Assembly: GCA_021783175.1 (NCBI GenBank)
Contig: JAJXUF010000009.1
Coordinates: forward strand, 1-64,000
Origin: Pseudomonadota bacterium
GTDB lineage: Bacteria > Pseudomonadota > Gammaproteobacteria > Acidiferrobacterales > UBA6901
Direction of reading: 5' to 3'
Length of the DNA stretch: 64,000 nucleotides
Within the stretch, counting starts at the first letter, position 1. The number at the start of each line of letters is the position of its first letter. Under the pieces are notes generated by a model. That model worked only from the letters and a program-made list of their open reading frames with translations, was not told where the DNA came from and made no database searches. Position numbers and translations under genes: made by a program. Below, piece by piece: positions 1 to 8,572 of this stretch.

Positions 1-94
1 GGAGCGACCGAAGAAGGCGCTGGATGGTCTCACCCCGGCTGAGTACGCAAGACAACTGACGGCAAAACCAGCTACAGTGACAACCGGACTCTAG
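1..94 (+). CDS. IS3-family transposase OrfB, C-terminal end (cut by window edge)
   Basis: Reading from base 2, the frame encodes the last 30 residues of an IS3-type integrase/transposase, including the typical tail RPKKALDGLTPAEYARQL, and stops with TAG. The rest lies outside the window. The DNA just after the stop should be the terminal inverted repeat of the element, and it runs straight into the broken methyltransferase gene on the opposite strand. The tail motif identifies the family; the exact IS cannot be named. Confidence 0.85.
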   Translation, partial: ERPKKALDGLTPAEYARQLTAKPATVTTGL

Positions 95-127
95 ATGGAA
101 GTGCTACTCAGGATGGGGGGACGTCGG
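1..127 (+). mobile_element. IS3-family element, right end
   Basis: The element end consists of the transposase tail plus about 33 bp of terminal DNA. The boundary is placed near base 127 because the minus-strand methyltransferase reading frame keeps a normal family sequence up to that point (residues IAVE) and then reads nonsense. The left end and the other half of the methyltransferase gene lie outside the window, so target duplication cannot be checked. Confidence 0.65.
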
Positions 128-679
128 CTCAACGGCGATTTGGGTCGGGTTGTTATCAGTGGCATTTTTCCAGACGATCGTACCCACTCTATTGTTCGCA
201 CCGAATATCTCGTCCATCATCATCCGCAAGCTGGCGAATTCAATGTCATCGATGCTAATGAAAATGACACCGTCGTCACGCAGAAATTTTTTCAGAAGCG
301 CCAGACGCGGGTACATCATGCACAACCATTTGTCGTGGCGAGAGAGGTCTTCCGCCTCCTCCCCTACTACCTTGCCAAGCCATGCTCTGATTTCTGGGCT
401 ATTCACATTGTCTGAATAGATCCAGCCAGTACGTTTACCTTCGTCGTCGCGACGATCTTGTCCTGTGTTATAGGGCGGATCGATATAAATACATTTCACT
501 TGCCTGCCGTACCTTGGCAACAGCGCCTTGAGCGCATGCAGGTTGTCACCCTGAACGATGAGGTTGCCACTGCTTACATCTCCATGCGACAGCGTCTTCA
601 CCGGCTCCAATAGCCTGTAAGGCACGTCCTTATGATGCTTTACAACGGCTTCTTTTCCTATCCAATCGAGTGTCGGCAT
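128..679 (-). pseudogene. Type III-like DNA methyltransferase (Mod), truncated by IS3
   Basis: This is the N-terminal third of a beta-class adenine methyltransferase. It carries the catalytic motif DPPYNTG at residues 67-73 and the early motif QGDNLHALKAL at residues 43-53, as in Mod subunits of type III restriction systems that bind AdoMet and methylate adenine. About 183 authentic residues remain, against roughly 550-650 for the family. The frame then runs into IS3 terminal DNA, and the target-recognition region and any Res gene are lost from view. It starts 51 bp behind the OLD-family gene on the same strand, so it was probably the third gene of that operon. The family is secure; whether it was type III or an orphan enzyme is not. 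Confidence 0.8.
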
Positions 680-730
680 CTTGTAACCACTTTTCTCACT
701 ACATAAATTGCGTGCGCATTGAAGCTATCT

Positions 731-2407
731 TCAGGAGAGCTGCCCACGCACTATTGCTTCCAGCTCCGCGATCCGCTCTGCAGAGATTTCACCAGCGTTA
801 TACCTCTTGATAACATTCATTGGCTTCAAGTTAGGCCGCTGGGCCTTTGGCACACAGAGGAAGTCTTCAAGCTCGCCTGGAAAAATGTGTACCGCGCTTG
901 TGCAGCTCGACTTCGATTTGGCGATGCATGAATTCCAAACTGCATGATTCTTCTTGTCCTCGTCCTTGTCGTGTATCACGGAGTGTCGGATGCCCAGTGC
1001 AGTCAACAGATGCATGAATCGATGGATGTTGTATTTGCCGAGTGCATCTAGAAAGTAGACATGCCGCTCGCGCAGATCGGCCCAACGCTTATCGACTAAG
1101 TAATCTAAAAACACCTTCTCACTAGCGCCTTCGCAGATGATCACGTGCTTGGCAAAGAACGCTTCGGATCGCTCCGAGTCGAGCCAGAGAAAATAGTGCA
1201 ACATCTCTTCGCTGATCTTCTCGTCCTCGTCAAAATCCGGATTCTTATCCTCACCAAGCAACCGCGCGGGTGCAAGATTGTCGTCGAGCATAGTTGCAAG
1301 AGTTTCGTCACCAAGTTGGTGGGTCTCCGTGCAAGTCCGATTTTTCTGGACGCGAACCAGACCGGGGAGGTTCGTTATCTGCTTGCTGACAAACTTTGAC
1401 GAGTGACTCGTCGCGATGACTTGTTGGTCATCTTGAAGGCTGAGGTCCTGCAAACTCCGAAACAAGACCTCTTGCTGCGTTGGGTGCAAGAATGCCTCTG
1501 GTTCCTCAAACAGCAGCAACGAAAAATCCGGGCTGAATTCTTTCTTTGTCTGGGCAGGTTTTGTCGCGTATTTCGAGGACAATCGAAGGAGCGTGTATAT
1601 CAAATGACGCTGGAGTCCTTGCCCGAACGCCGAGACATCGACCTTATGGTCACCCAGTCCCGCATCCTTTAAATGATGAGAAAGGAGGCTCTTAACGATG
1701 TCGTCTGGCTTTATTGGATTTATGTCGATGCCAAAACCGACACCCCAGTGCTTGATGTGCTGGTTAATGTCATCGACGAGGCTGCTAATTGATAGCCCGC
1801 TGCTTTCCTCTTCTTTGCGGAACTCCTCATTGAAAGTTTCAAATGCCTTTTGCAGATTTGAATATGAGCCGCTTTCTTGCATCGCCTTCTTCATGACCAG
1901 GTTGACTAGTTCACGAAAAGGCGACGGACCGGTCAACTTAAAGGTTTCGTCTATCTTCCCGGCCGCCGGCACATAAATAACTCGGCCCAATTTCGCTTGA
2001 GAAATATTCTTGGCGCCATAGAACAGGTTCGCCGATAAGGTGCCATTCTCATATGCGTAGATGTTGCTTTGATTGGACTTCGCAAGACCCACATCTGACT
2101 CAAAGTATCGTCTGACTTTGAGAATTCTGTCGGGTGTCTGGTACTCCTTCTTAAGCCCATCCTGTTCGTCCTGTGTAGTGTAAAGGGATAGCTCGACCCA
2201 GCTATCCGCATCATCCGTCTGAAACTTCGGAAAATCTCGCTCGCGCTGATATTTCAGCCCACCGTCTTCGTAGAACATTCGAATTGCAGTAATAAGATTT
2301 GTCTTTCCGGCGTTGTTCTCACCGACGATCAACGTATATGGCAGTGCACTGATTGTGACATCCTTTATGGACCGGAAGTTATGAATCTTAATGTTGTACA
2401 GCTTCAT
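731..2407 (-). CDS. OLD-family ATPase/TOPRIM nuclease
   Basis: The protein of 558 residues has an SMC/RecF-like ATPase head with Walker A GENNAGKT (residues 29-36) and, in the second half, a TOPRIM nuclease domain with the acidic motif IICEGASEK followed by a DKDED stretch. OLD proteins are ATP-regulated DNA nucleases used in phage defence. I chose the ATG at 2407 because GGAGG lies 8 bases upstream and because the residues after it (KLYNIKIHNFRSI) are the canonical family start; the longer frame adds unrelated sequence. The gene lies between a DUF262-HNH gene (73 bp upstream) and a methyltransferase gene (51 bp downstream), all on one strand. I see no RecQ/UvrD-type helicase partner next to it, so it is either a class 1 OLD or part of a composite system. 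Confidence 0.85.
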   Translation of the reverse strand: MKLYNIKIHNFRSIKDVTISALPYTLIVGENNAGKTNLITAIRMFYEDGGLKYQRERDFPKFQTDDADSWVELSLYTTQDEQDGLKKEYQTPDRILKVRRYFESDVGLAKSNQSNIYAYENGTLSANLFYGAKNISQAKLGRVIYVPAAGKIDETFKLTGPSPFRELVNLVMKKAMQESGSYSNLQKAFETFNEEFRKEEESSGLSISSLVDDINQHIKHWGVGFGIDINPIKPDDIVKSLLSHHLKDAGLGDHKVDVSAFGQGLQRHLIYTLLRLSSKYATKPAQTKKEFSPDFSLLLFEEPEAFLHPTQQEVLFRSLQDLSLQDDQQVIATSHSSKFVSKQITNLPGLVRVQKNRTCTETHQLGDETLATMLDDNLAPARLLGEDKNPDFDEDEKISEEMLHYFLWLDSERSEAFFAKHVIICEGASEKVFLDYLVDKRWADLRERHVYFLDALGKYNIHRFMHLLTALGIRHSVIHDKDEDKKNHAVWNSCIAKSKSSCTSAVHIFPGELEDFLCVPKAQRPNLKPMNVIKRYNAGEISAERIAELEAIVRGQLS

Positions 2408-2480
2408 GCGGTCTCCCTCCCTTCGTGTCTCTTGCCGGTCGAGAATCTTGTGACTGCATATAAACTGTGACCACTCATAG

Positions 2481-3710
2481 TCAGTCAGCGCCTTTTGCGA
2501 GATTGCATGCCGAACAAGACACCTGACCATTTTCGACTGTTGTCTTACCGCCCTTGGACCACGGCATAATGTGGTCGCAATGCCAGTCGTCCCAAGTAAG
2601 TTTCTCGCCTTTGCACTTGAATTTGATCTGGCAAACGCCTTTATCACGTCTAAAAATGGCTAATTTTTGAATATGCGTGAACCCGCGCTGGTTGTCTTTT
2701 CTAGATAGTCCTGGAAACTCTTCAAGAAGCTTGCGCAGCATGAACTCCATTCGCCATCGAATAGACTCGGCGGCATCGGTGCTGTGGCTGATCTTTTCCT
2801 TGTAAGTAATCCATTCGGGGTCGGCCAGATCTTCGCTCTTTTCTTCCTGCTCCCTGCGTTCTATCTCAAACCCAACAAACCAGTCGTGCAGCTTGGACTT
2901 AACTTCGTTTATTGCATACTGCCTTAACAGCTCAGAAATAGCGCAGTAGAGGGCGATGACGTTATAGCGTTCTAGCTCCGGCGTCTTCTCTGGGAACACC
3001 TCGGCGAGAAGATCCAAAACTCGCCTCACTGACTTGGCAATCGGTCCCCTTATGTCAAAATCCTTATTGCCTTCGTACATCCGGTTCAGATCGGCGTTCT
3101 TGATATTTGTGGGGTCACCGGCGATCTCCAGACAAACCATTTGTGCTGCAACAAGATCGTGCGTGAAACGCGCATTACTGAATCCGACACGGCCAAAGAA
3201 TTCATGTTTCGACAACTCCCTAATGAAATCTCGCATCCTTCCGGGGTAAGCATTCCGCTTTTCCTGTGCCTTGAGGGTAGTGCCGTTCTGAAGGCGAAGG
3301 AACATTTCACGGACTTCGTCTTCGTCCGTATCCTCAAGGACAACCACATCTAAAGCATATACGTCGAACCGCATGCGCAGTTCATCGGGGAGATCATTGT
3401 ATTTACAGTTGGCGATATCTTCGCCATCAATTTGATCTGCATCTTTTGGGAGCTTGAATCCACCATCAAAGAATTCCCATATGGTTCTCAGACGCTGCTG
3501 TCCGTCGACGACGTCATACGTATCTGGCTTCGAGCCAGTCTTCCGCCAATACAGCTTAGGTACGTCGAAGTCACGCAGGATGGTGTCAATCAGTAGTTGC
3601 TTCTGGCCCGCGCTCCAGACTGCTGGGCGCTGGAAATCGGGATTTGTATCAATTCTTTCCCGAATTCCGTAGGTTGTTCTTAGCGGCCACGGTTTTTTGT
3701 TTGCTTTCAT
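2481..3710 (-). CDS. DUF262 domain protein with C-terminal HNH nuclease (GmrSD-like)
   Basis: This protein of 409 residues joins an N-terminal DUF262 (ParB/Srx-like) domain, marked by VDGQQR at residues 68-73, to a C-terminal HNH nuclease. The nuclease has CDHIMPWSKGG and CSACNLAKG near the end, plus an upstream Cys pair likely to bind zinc. The same two modules form the GmrSD type IV restriction enzymes and several phage-defence effectors, in which NTP hydrolysis by DUF262 gates DNA cleavage. It is the first gene of a minus-strand set with the OLD-family gene and the broken Mod gene. At 409 residues it is shorter than classical GmrSD, and the middle region is helical. The molecular function is inferred from the domains only. 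Confidence 0.85.
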   Translation of the reverse strand: MKANKKPWPLRTTYGIRERIDTNPDFQRPAVWSAGQKQLLIDTILRDFDVPKLYWRKTGSKPDTYDVVDGQQRLRTIWEFFDGGFKLPKDADQIDGEDIANCKYNDLPDELRMRFDVYALDVVVLEDTDEDEVREMFLRLQNGTTLKAQEKRNAYPGRMRDFIRELSKHEFFGRVGFSNARFTHDLVAAQMVCLEIAGDPTNIKNADLNRMYEGNKDFDIRGPIAKSVRRVLDLLAEVFPEKTPELERYNVIALYCAISELLRQYAINEVKSKLHDWFVGFEIERREQEEKSEDLADPEWITYKEKISHSTDAAESIRWRMEFMLRKLLEEFPGLSRKDNQRGFTHIQKLAIFRRDKGVCQIKFKCKGEKLTWDDWHCDHIMPWSKGGKTTVENGQVSCSACNLAKGAD

Positions 3711-4770
3711 ATCTAACTCACTGCCTAGTTGTGTGGGCGTAGTTCTTCACTCGCGCGTCCCGCTTCGCTCGAAATCCATGGTCGAGTTGTCCATAGCGCA
3801 TCTGTATTGGGCTGGTGAGTTCGTCACTAGATTTCACGTGGCGCTCGTGATTGGCGACTTCGCGCACGCTGCGGATACTAGCCTTATCTGCACCGCGCGC
3901 TAACCATTCGGCCGCGTTTAGCGGCTTTTCAATTTCCGCACGGACTTCTTGTTCTGTCTGTGGAACCAACCACCCCCCCTACTTAAACTATGTTCTTTTT
4001 ACGTCCGGTAAACCCCCGTCTCGGACCACCTGATTACTCCCGCCTTGCCAGATCGCCCGATAAGCGGGCCAATAGCGGTCCTTCGAATTTGCTGTGAAAA
4101 CTCTTAGTTCGTGATGGGCCAATCCGTGTAATTGGAGTGAGCCGGATGGTCTTTTCTGCTGAAGTTCGCTGACTACGTATCGATCCAATCGACACAGCGG
4201 ATCCGCGTAATAACGGAGATTTCGCGACAAGACATCCCTCTCCTTTTCTTACCGTTTTCCAATACTTGTCGATGCCCTTAAATACTTTTTCTACGTCCCC
4301 GAAAGGATCCTAGATCATTGCCCAAATAAGATAAAGGCTTCTGGCGGACGGCCCTGGCGATACGGCGTTGCTAGAGATATTGCCGACCCTATTTGCAAAT
4401 CGCAGACTAGCGACCTTGGATCAAAATGCGGATTTTTGTAGGCAAATACACAACCAACTAAAAGCCTTGCTGTATTGCTGACAGCGAAATATGTGAACTG
4501 CGACGTCCGAAAAGCTGGCCGAAATCTAGAACGCAAATCTTCACCCTATTGCATCGCGCCCCACAGGCTACCTGCGGCTGCGCTGGCGGTGTTCACTGAC
4601 AATTCAATCGCAGCCCATCTCATCCGTGCTAAAGTCCAATGATGATGCCTCCTGCCAGGTAGTCGCATGAAAGGTTCGAGGCCATCAGACGCGCAAATAA
4701 CTAGAATAGATCCAGACTCTAAACTACCAGAACCCATTCAAGTTCAGTCGAGCGATAGGGAGCGAAGCAG
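3711..4770. other. 1.06-kb stretch without a recognisable gene
   Basis: This A+T-richer stretch separates the defence operon from the lipoprotein gene. Weak minus-strand frames exist at 3718-3969 (83 residues, TTG start) and 3988-4230 (80 residues), but neither resembles a family I know and neither has a convincing ribosome site. It must contain the promoter of the DUF262 operon near 3711-3800. The rest looks like decayed DNA. Confidence 0.4.
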
Positions 4771-5364
4771 ATGAATACCACATTCAGGATCGGCTTCATA
4801 TTTTGTCTTTTGGTACTTTCAGGTTGCGTCTCAACCGCCGTTCAGGCTCCGCTTGTACAGCCGGCCCAAGGCACCTTGGGCGCGAAGGAAGTCGTGGTCG
4901 ACAATCCGACTTCAGCCGAGAAATTCAATCAAAACTACTTTATACCCCTGCCGATGGCGAATTCGATTGCACTTGATCTGGCAAAGCGCTTTCCCTCAAT
5001 TCAGATCGTTCGGCCACAGCACTATCAGACCGTCACAAGGCCCATGCAACGATCGAATCTTCTTTTTTCCCCAAGTGGAGCTGCGGGAGACTATGTAGAA
5101 TTGCAATTGGAGGTGACATCATGGAATCCGGGTAATGCCGTTGCACGATGGCTGACTTCAGGCATTTCCAATTCAGGAGAGGCCAGCCTGTCGGTAAAGG
5201 CTACCGTGGTGAAAGTTTCGGCTGACGGTACAAAAAGCCCTCCGCTAGCGCAAAGTGTCTTCACCACCGCATCAACAGGCAACTTGCTGGTAACCGGGAA
5301 TGCGCAGACCCCATGGGCTCGAGCGGCCAGCGAAATTGCCAAATGGGTCGGAAATCAATTGTGA
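4771..5364 (+). CDS. Predicted lipoprotein of unknown function
   Basis: The 197-residue product begins with a lipoprotein signal: a basic N terminus, a hydrophobic core and the lipobox LSGC with the lipidated Cys at residue 19. It is therefore expected in the outer or inner membrane facing the periplasm. The mature part is beta-rich with no catalytic motif I recognise; its layout (a short conserved core of about 150 residues) recalls periplasmic DUF4410-type lipoproteins. A purine-rich GGGAGCG precedes the ATG by about 6 bases. It stands alone on the plus strand between decayed regions, so context gives no role. Confidence 0.7.
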   Translation: MNTTFRIGFIFCLLVLSGCVSTAVQAPLVQPAQGTLGAKEVVVDNPTSAEKFNQNYFIPLPMANSIALDLAKRFPSIQIVRPQHYQTVTRPMQRSNLLFSPSGAAGDYVELQLEVTSWNPGNAVARWLTSGISNSGEASLSVKATVVKVSADGTKSPPLAQSVFTTASTGNLLVTGNAQTPWARAASEIAKWVGNQL

Positions 5365-5495
5365 GCGAGTCAACGTAACTTAGAAGTGGCGAGGCATTCG
5401 GAAGTGGCGAGGCATCCGCCACCGCATTGTAGGCGTATTAACCGATGAGCGGCGCAGCCGCACTGGCAGTACATTGATAATTGGGGAGTCAGATC

Positions 5496-5660
5496 ATGAC
5501 TCGGTCCATTCTGAGTATTGTCGGCAGCGGCTGGGTATGCCTGTCAAGCAGTGCTGAAAATCTCTCGCGATCCGAGGCCGCGAAGCTCGGTCGTGTAATC
5601 GACCCAATACGAAGTGCTGAGGATATGGTACGCGCGGCAATGCTGGGATTGCCGGAATGA
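5496..5660 (+). CDS. Small ORF of 54 residues with good ribosome site
   Basis: A short ATG frame of 54 codons is preceded by GGGGAG at 5483-5488, at good spacing. The product has a weakly hydrophobic N terminus (SILSIVGSGWVC) and a helical acidic C-terminal half. I do not recognise it. It may be real, or the remnant of a longer gene. A tandem 15-bp repeat (GAAGTGGCGAGGCAT at 5383-5397 and 5401-5415) lies just upstream. Confidence 0.3.
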   Translation: MTRSILSIVGSGWVCLSSSAENLSRSEAAKLGRVIDPIRSAEDMVRAAMLGLPE

Positions 5661-5874
5661 CTTGTCCGGCAGTTTTCGGACCACCTAATTCTTGAGACGA
5701 TCCTCAAGACGATGGCGGAATTGCGTAGGCAGAGTCGACTGCCGGCGCAGCCGGCGAATCAGGAGCACTGACGCTCGTCTCTGCGCCGCAGTCTTTGTTG
5801 ATCAAGTCAAGTTCCATCAAGCATTATGCAAGTACGGAACGCCCTGGCGGCCCGCCTCCGGCGGTTCCGTAGAA

Positions 5875-5919
5875 CGGAAATTTCCGGCGGAAAATACTTT
5901 CCGACGGGAATTTTCCGTC
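5875..5919. repeat. Three palindromes in a row
   Basis: CGGAAATTTCCG (5875-5886) is a perfect palindrome. CGGAAAATACTTTCCG (5888-5903) is a hairpin with a 4-base loop. GACGG...CCGTC (5903-5907 with 5915-5919) is a third. All are built from the same GGAAA/TTTCC words, which suggests duplication of one short protein-binding or REP-like unit. Nothing next to it is clearly regulated by it. Confidence 0.6.
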
Positions 5920-6018
5920 GAATTTCCACTGCGGCGATGTTGCATGGTTATGTGCAGTTTACTATGCTGAACCTCCTTGTATCGCTAAGGAATTCAATCG
6001 GAAATTTTGCAAGGCTTT

Positions 6019-6136
6019 GTCGCGGAACTCGGGCGGGGAATTAGGCGGCTTCGCCGCGCGCTACGCGCCTATCCCCTGCGCCTCGGGCGGTGGCTTAACT
6101 TCGCTAAGCGCACGCCCGCGGCCCTCGTTCCGCGAC
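6019..6136. repeat. Large imperfect inverted repeat
   Basis: GTCGCGGAACTCGGGCGGGG at 6019-6038 pairs imperfectly with the sequence at 6113-6136 (CGCCCGCGG...GTTCCGCGAC). An inner stem lies near 6092-6108 (GCTTAAC...GCTAAGC). The span of about 118 bp could fold as a long cruciform, resembling a mobile-element end or a large attC-like site. No GTTRRRY core is present in the right place, so I do not call it attC. Confidence 0.45.
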
Positions 6137-6179
6137 ACTGCCGGCACTAAATACTGACTCGTCCCTAAGTCAGGGGACA

Positions 6180-6415
6180 ACGGTACGGGCCAGCGCACGA
6201 TAAGATCGCGATCTCGGACTACAAACTTTAGATGAACACACCATCATGGACCCCGACCTACGGAGGCAGGATGGGCTACTGCTGACGCGCTCGCAGTTCG
6301 CATTGGTCATCGGGCTGTGTGGTGGGGATTTCGCAATGCGCAGCCCAACCCTGGCGATAGACTCATCGAAGTGCTTGGTGAAGATACTGCCAATCCGGTT
6401 TGTTGCAAGGTTGCA
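6180..6415 (-). pseudogene. Integrase-core (rve) transposase remnant
   Basis: The minus-strand frame encodes a fragment with KHFDESI, GLRIAKSPPHSP and NANCERV, the classical C-terminal part of DDE integrase-core transposases (the Glu of ANxxCER is the last catalytic acid). The frame loses family sequence right after CERV and has no intact start, so this is a broken insertion-sequence gene. The DNA from 6416 to 6693 holds nothing I can identify. Confidence 0.6.
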
Positions 6416-6693
6416 GCACGCTCGAGGCGCGTGGTGACCCCGCAGCGCATTCGCTTTCTCGCGGCAATTTGTCCGGCCCCCTACGGGTGATGACACGGGC
6501 GCCGCGCGCGTGCCACGTTCGGCAAAACGCGCCCGCGAAGTCGGAAAGACGCGCGTTATGCCGACAGCCCGCGGCCACGCTACTCCCACCGGCGTGACGT
6601 GCCGTAGTGACGTCACCCACATCGGCAGTGCGAACCATGTGGCCGCATTGCGGAGCCCCTCGATCCTGCGCAAGCGGGAGGATGGGGCGTTTC

Positions 6694-7782
6694 TCATAGG
6701 TGAGACGGCGGTTCCGGCATGTAGATCGACAATTCTTGTTCCCAACGCCCCAATCCCTTCACATCCAATTCGAACCGTACCGGCAACCAATTATTTGGGG
6801 ACACCTCCGTAAGAATTTCTACCCTATGCACGCGCTCGACACATAACAGCGGGGTGTATTGAATCTTCCTGAGCGGATCGAAATGCGGGATTGCGGCCTG
6901 GCGAATGACCTCCAACTTGAAGAGGTCGTCGAACCACGGAGAACCGCGCAATAAGGAATAATATTCTGCAAGCCGAGTACCGAAACCACGGCTCCACGGC
7001 ATTTCGCCTCTATGTATTGATAGGACATTTTGAATCTTCTGCGGTAGCGCCTCGATGCCGCGAACCATCTGAATATCACCATTTCTAAAATTGAGATCGT
7101 TGGCGATATCGGCGGGGAGTTCGGTGGCCTTGGTGCGCTCGAACGGTGGGTATACGGGGCATTGGATCAACGTACCCTTCTCACCGTTTGTTAGACTCGG
7201 GGTGCCGGCAAGGGCGCGCCCATCACCAAAGCAATTAGCAAGAATGTAGCGATCCGAATAGTGACCGCTTTTAAAGCTGTCGATGAAAGCCACAAGAGAA
7301 CTGAGATCGCCGATAACGTAGTGCCTTATCAAAAATTGCCACTCGGCTTCGCGGACACCCGCAAAATCGCCTAAGAAAACCACATCCGGTCCGACCGCAA
7401 CAAGATCCGCCGTCGGCGCCGACCCAGGAATCTGCATCCGCAATTCGGTGGCGCACTGCGCTTCGTGATGGGTCTTCATGCTCTCGAGCACTTCGACCGT
7501 GTAGGCCGATAAATCGCGGTCGATCATGTCGGCATGCGTGGCACACAACCATATGGCATTCCCGATACCGGAGCGTTCTTCCGGCAACATCGATGGATCG
7601 TATCTCGGACCGCCATGTGCTGCCGCCCGAATGTGTGCGGCCTTACCGATATTCACCGCATGTCCAGACTCTTCACTTGGACCCACAGTGGGTCGATTGC
7701 AATCCTTAAATGAACAGCGATAGCTAGCACGCAAAGCGATCGTCTGTTTTACCTTTTGGGTGAAATCATCGCGATTGGCCAT
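6694..7782 (-). CDS. HNH-type nuclease-like protein
   Basis: The 362-residue protein has an N-terminal zinc/HNH-like module: YRCSFKDC near residue 24, AAHIRAAAHGGPRYD near residue 50 and IWLCATHADMID near residue 80. This pattern is common at the start of effector proteins in bacterial defence islands. The remaining 250 residues contain no motif I know. I prefer the ATG at 7782 over an upstream TTG (7794) because GGGAG lies 5 bases before it. It follows the next HNH gene by 12 bp and is the last gene of a three-gene minus-strand operon. A DNA-cleaving effector role is inferred. Confidence 0.75.
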   Translation of the reverse strand: MANRDDFTQKVKQTIALRASYRCSFKDCNRPTVGPSEESGHAVNIGKAAHIRAAAHGGPRYDPSMLPEERSGIGNAIWLCATHADMIDRDLSAYTVEVLESMKTHHEAQCATELRMQIPGSAPTADLVAVGPDVVFLGDFAGVREAEWQFLIRHYVIGDLSSLVAFIDSFKSGHYSDRYILANCFGDGRALAGTPSLTNGEKGTLIQCPVYPPFERTKATELPADIANDLNFRNGDIQMVRGIEALPQKIQNVLSIHRGEMPWSRGFGTRLAEYYSLLRGSPWFDDLFKLEVIRQAAIPHFDPLRKIQYTPLLCVERVHRVEILTEVSPNNWLPVRFELDVKGLGRWEQELSIYMPEPPSHL

Positions 7783-7794
7783 CGGTACTCCCAA

Positions 7795-8556
7795 TTACTC
7801 TTTTTCCGTCGGTTTGATGCCAGCGTCTCGATAGATCTCGTCCTTCGTCCTATAGTCCCCTGGAAACTGCGTCTCAACCGGCAACACATTCATTCGGACT
7901 TCCACCTCCACCTGTTCGTCGTAGCGATATGTCGCAAAATGTGAAATTTCAGCAAGCCGGTCATCGGGCGGGTCAGAGTTGATTGTCATCACGTAGCCGA
8001 ATGGCGGGTAGTTAATCTCAGAAGGCAGAATCATCTGATGACTCTTTAATCTGAGCATGGCCACCCCACCAATCGCGCGCGATTTGCTGCTTGTGTTGTA
8101 GTACAGGAAGAAGCGATACGTGGGCGGCAGGAACTTATGTTCCCGGTTCAAAACGAATCGAACGAGTTCTTGATGCTGTTGGCGGAACCCGTCTCCGTTT
8201 ACCGAGAAGAACATCGTCACGATTTGCTTCAGAACCCGTAGTGGATATAGACGGTGTAAGTACATGAAACGCGGATTGCCGCCCATCCGTTCGAGTATTT
8301 CCATACCTTGGTAACACCATTCGACAAAATCCTTGCCGTACCATGAGCCTGTGTTGTTATTACAGCGCGGGCACAGCGTGTATCCGCCCATACCCCTCTG
8401 CTGAATCGGACCCGTAGCTACCGCATCAGGCCCAAGCAGCGTATCCGTATCGCGAAATCTGGTTACGCGATGATCGTTGAAAGCGCTTCGTGGCGGAATA
8501 TGCTCGAAGGAAAGCGGACCCTCGGTACCGCAAATGTGGCAGATTCCAGTCGGCAT
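7795..8556 (-). CDS. Small HNH endonuclease-like protein
   Basis: This protein of 253 residues starts with CHICG and LSFEHIPPRSAF and then has LCPRCNNNTGS, the zinc-binding Cys pairs and central His of HNH nucleases of the type that read CxxC...EHIPP...CxxCN. The remaining 170 residues are unknown. It lies in the middle of a three-gene operon, 12-16 bp from each neighbour, which argues for a shared function. It could be an active nuclease or a DNA-binding partner. Confidence 0.75.
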   Translation of the reverse strand: MPTGICHICGTEGPLSFEHIPPRSAFNDHRVTRFRDTDTLLGPDAVATGPIQQRGMGGYTLCPRCNNNTGSWYGKDFVEWCYQGMEILERMGGNPRFMYLHRLYPLRVLKQIVTMFFSVNGDGFRQQHQELVRFVLNREHKFLPPTYRFFLYYNTSSKSRAIGGVAMLRLKSHQMILPSEINYPPFGYVMTINSDPPDDRLAEISHFATYRYDEQVEVEVRMNVLPVETQFPGDYRTKDEIYRDAGIKPTEKE

Positions 8557-8572
8557 CGGGGGTCGGAATCAG

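Noticed and set aside
3718..4230. Two weak minus-strand frames (83 and 80 codons)
   Set aside because: No ribosome sites, no family resemblance and odd composition; left as part of the gap.
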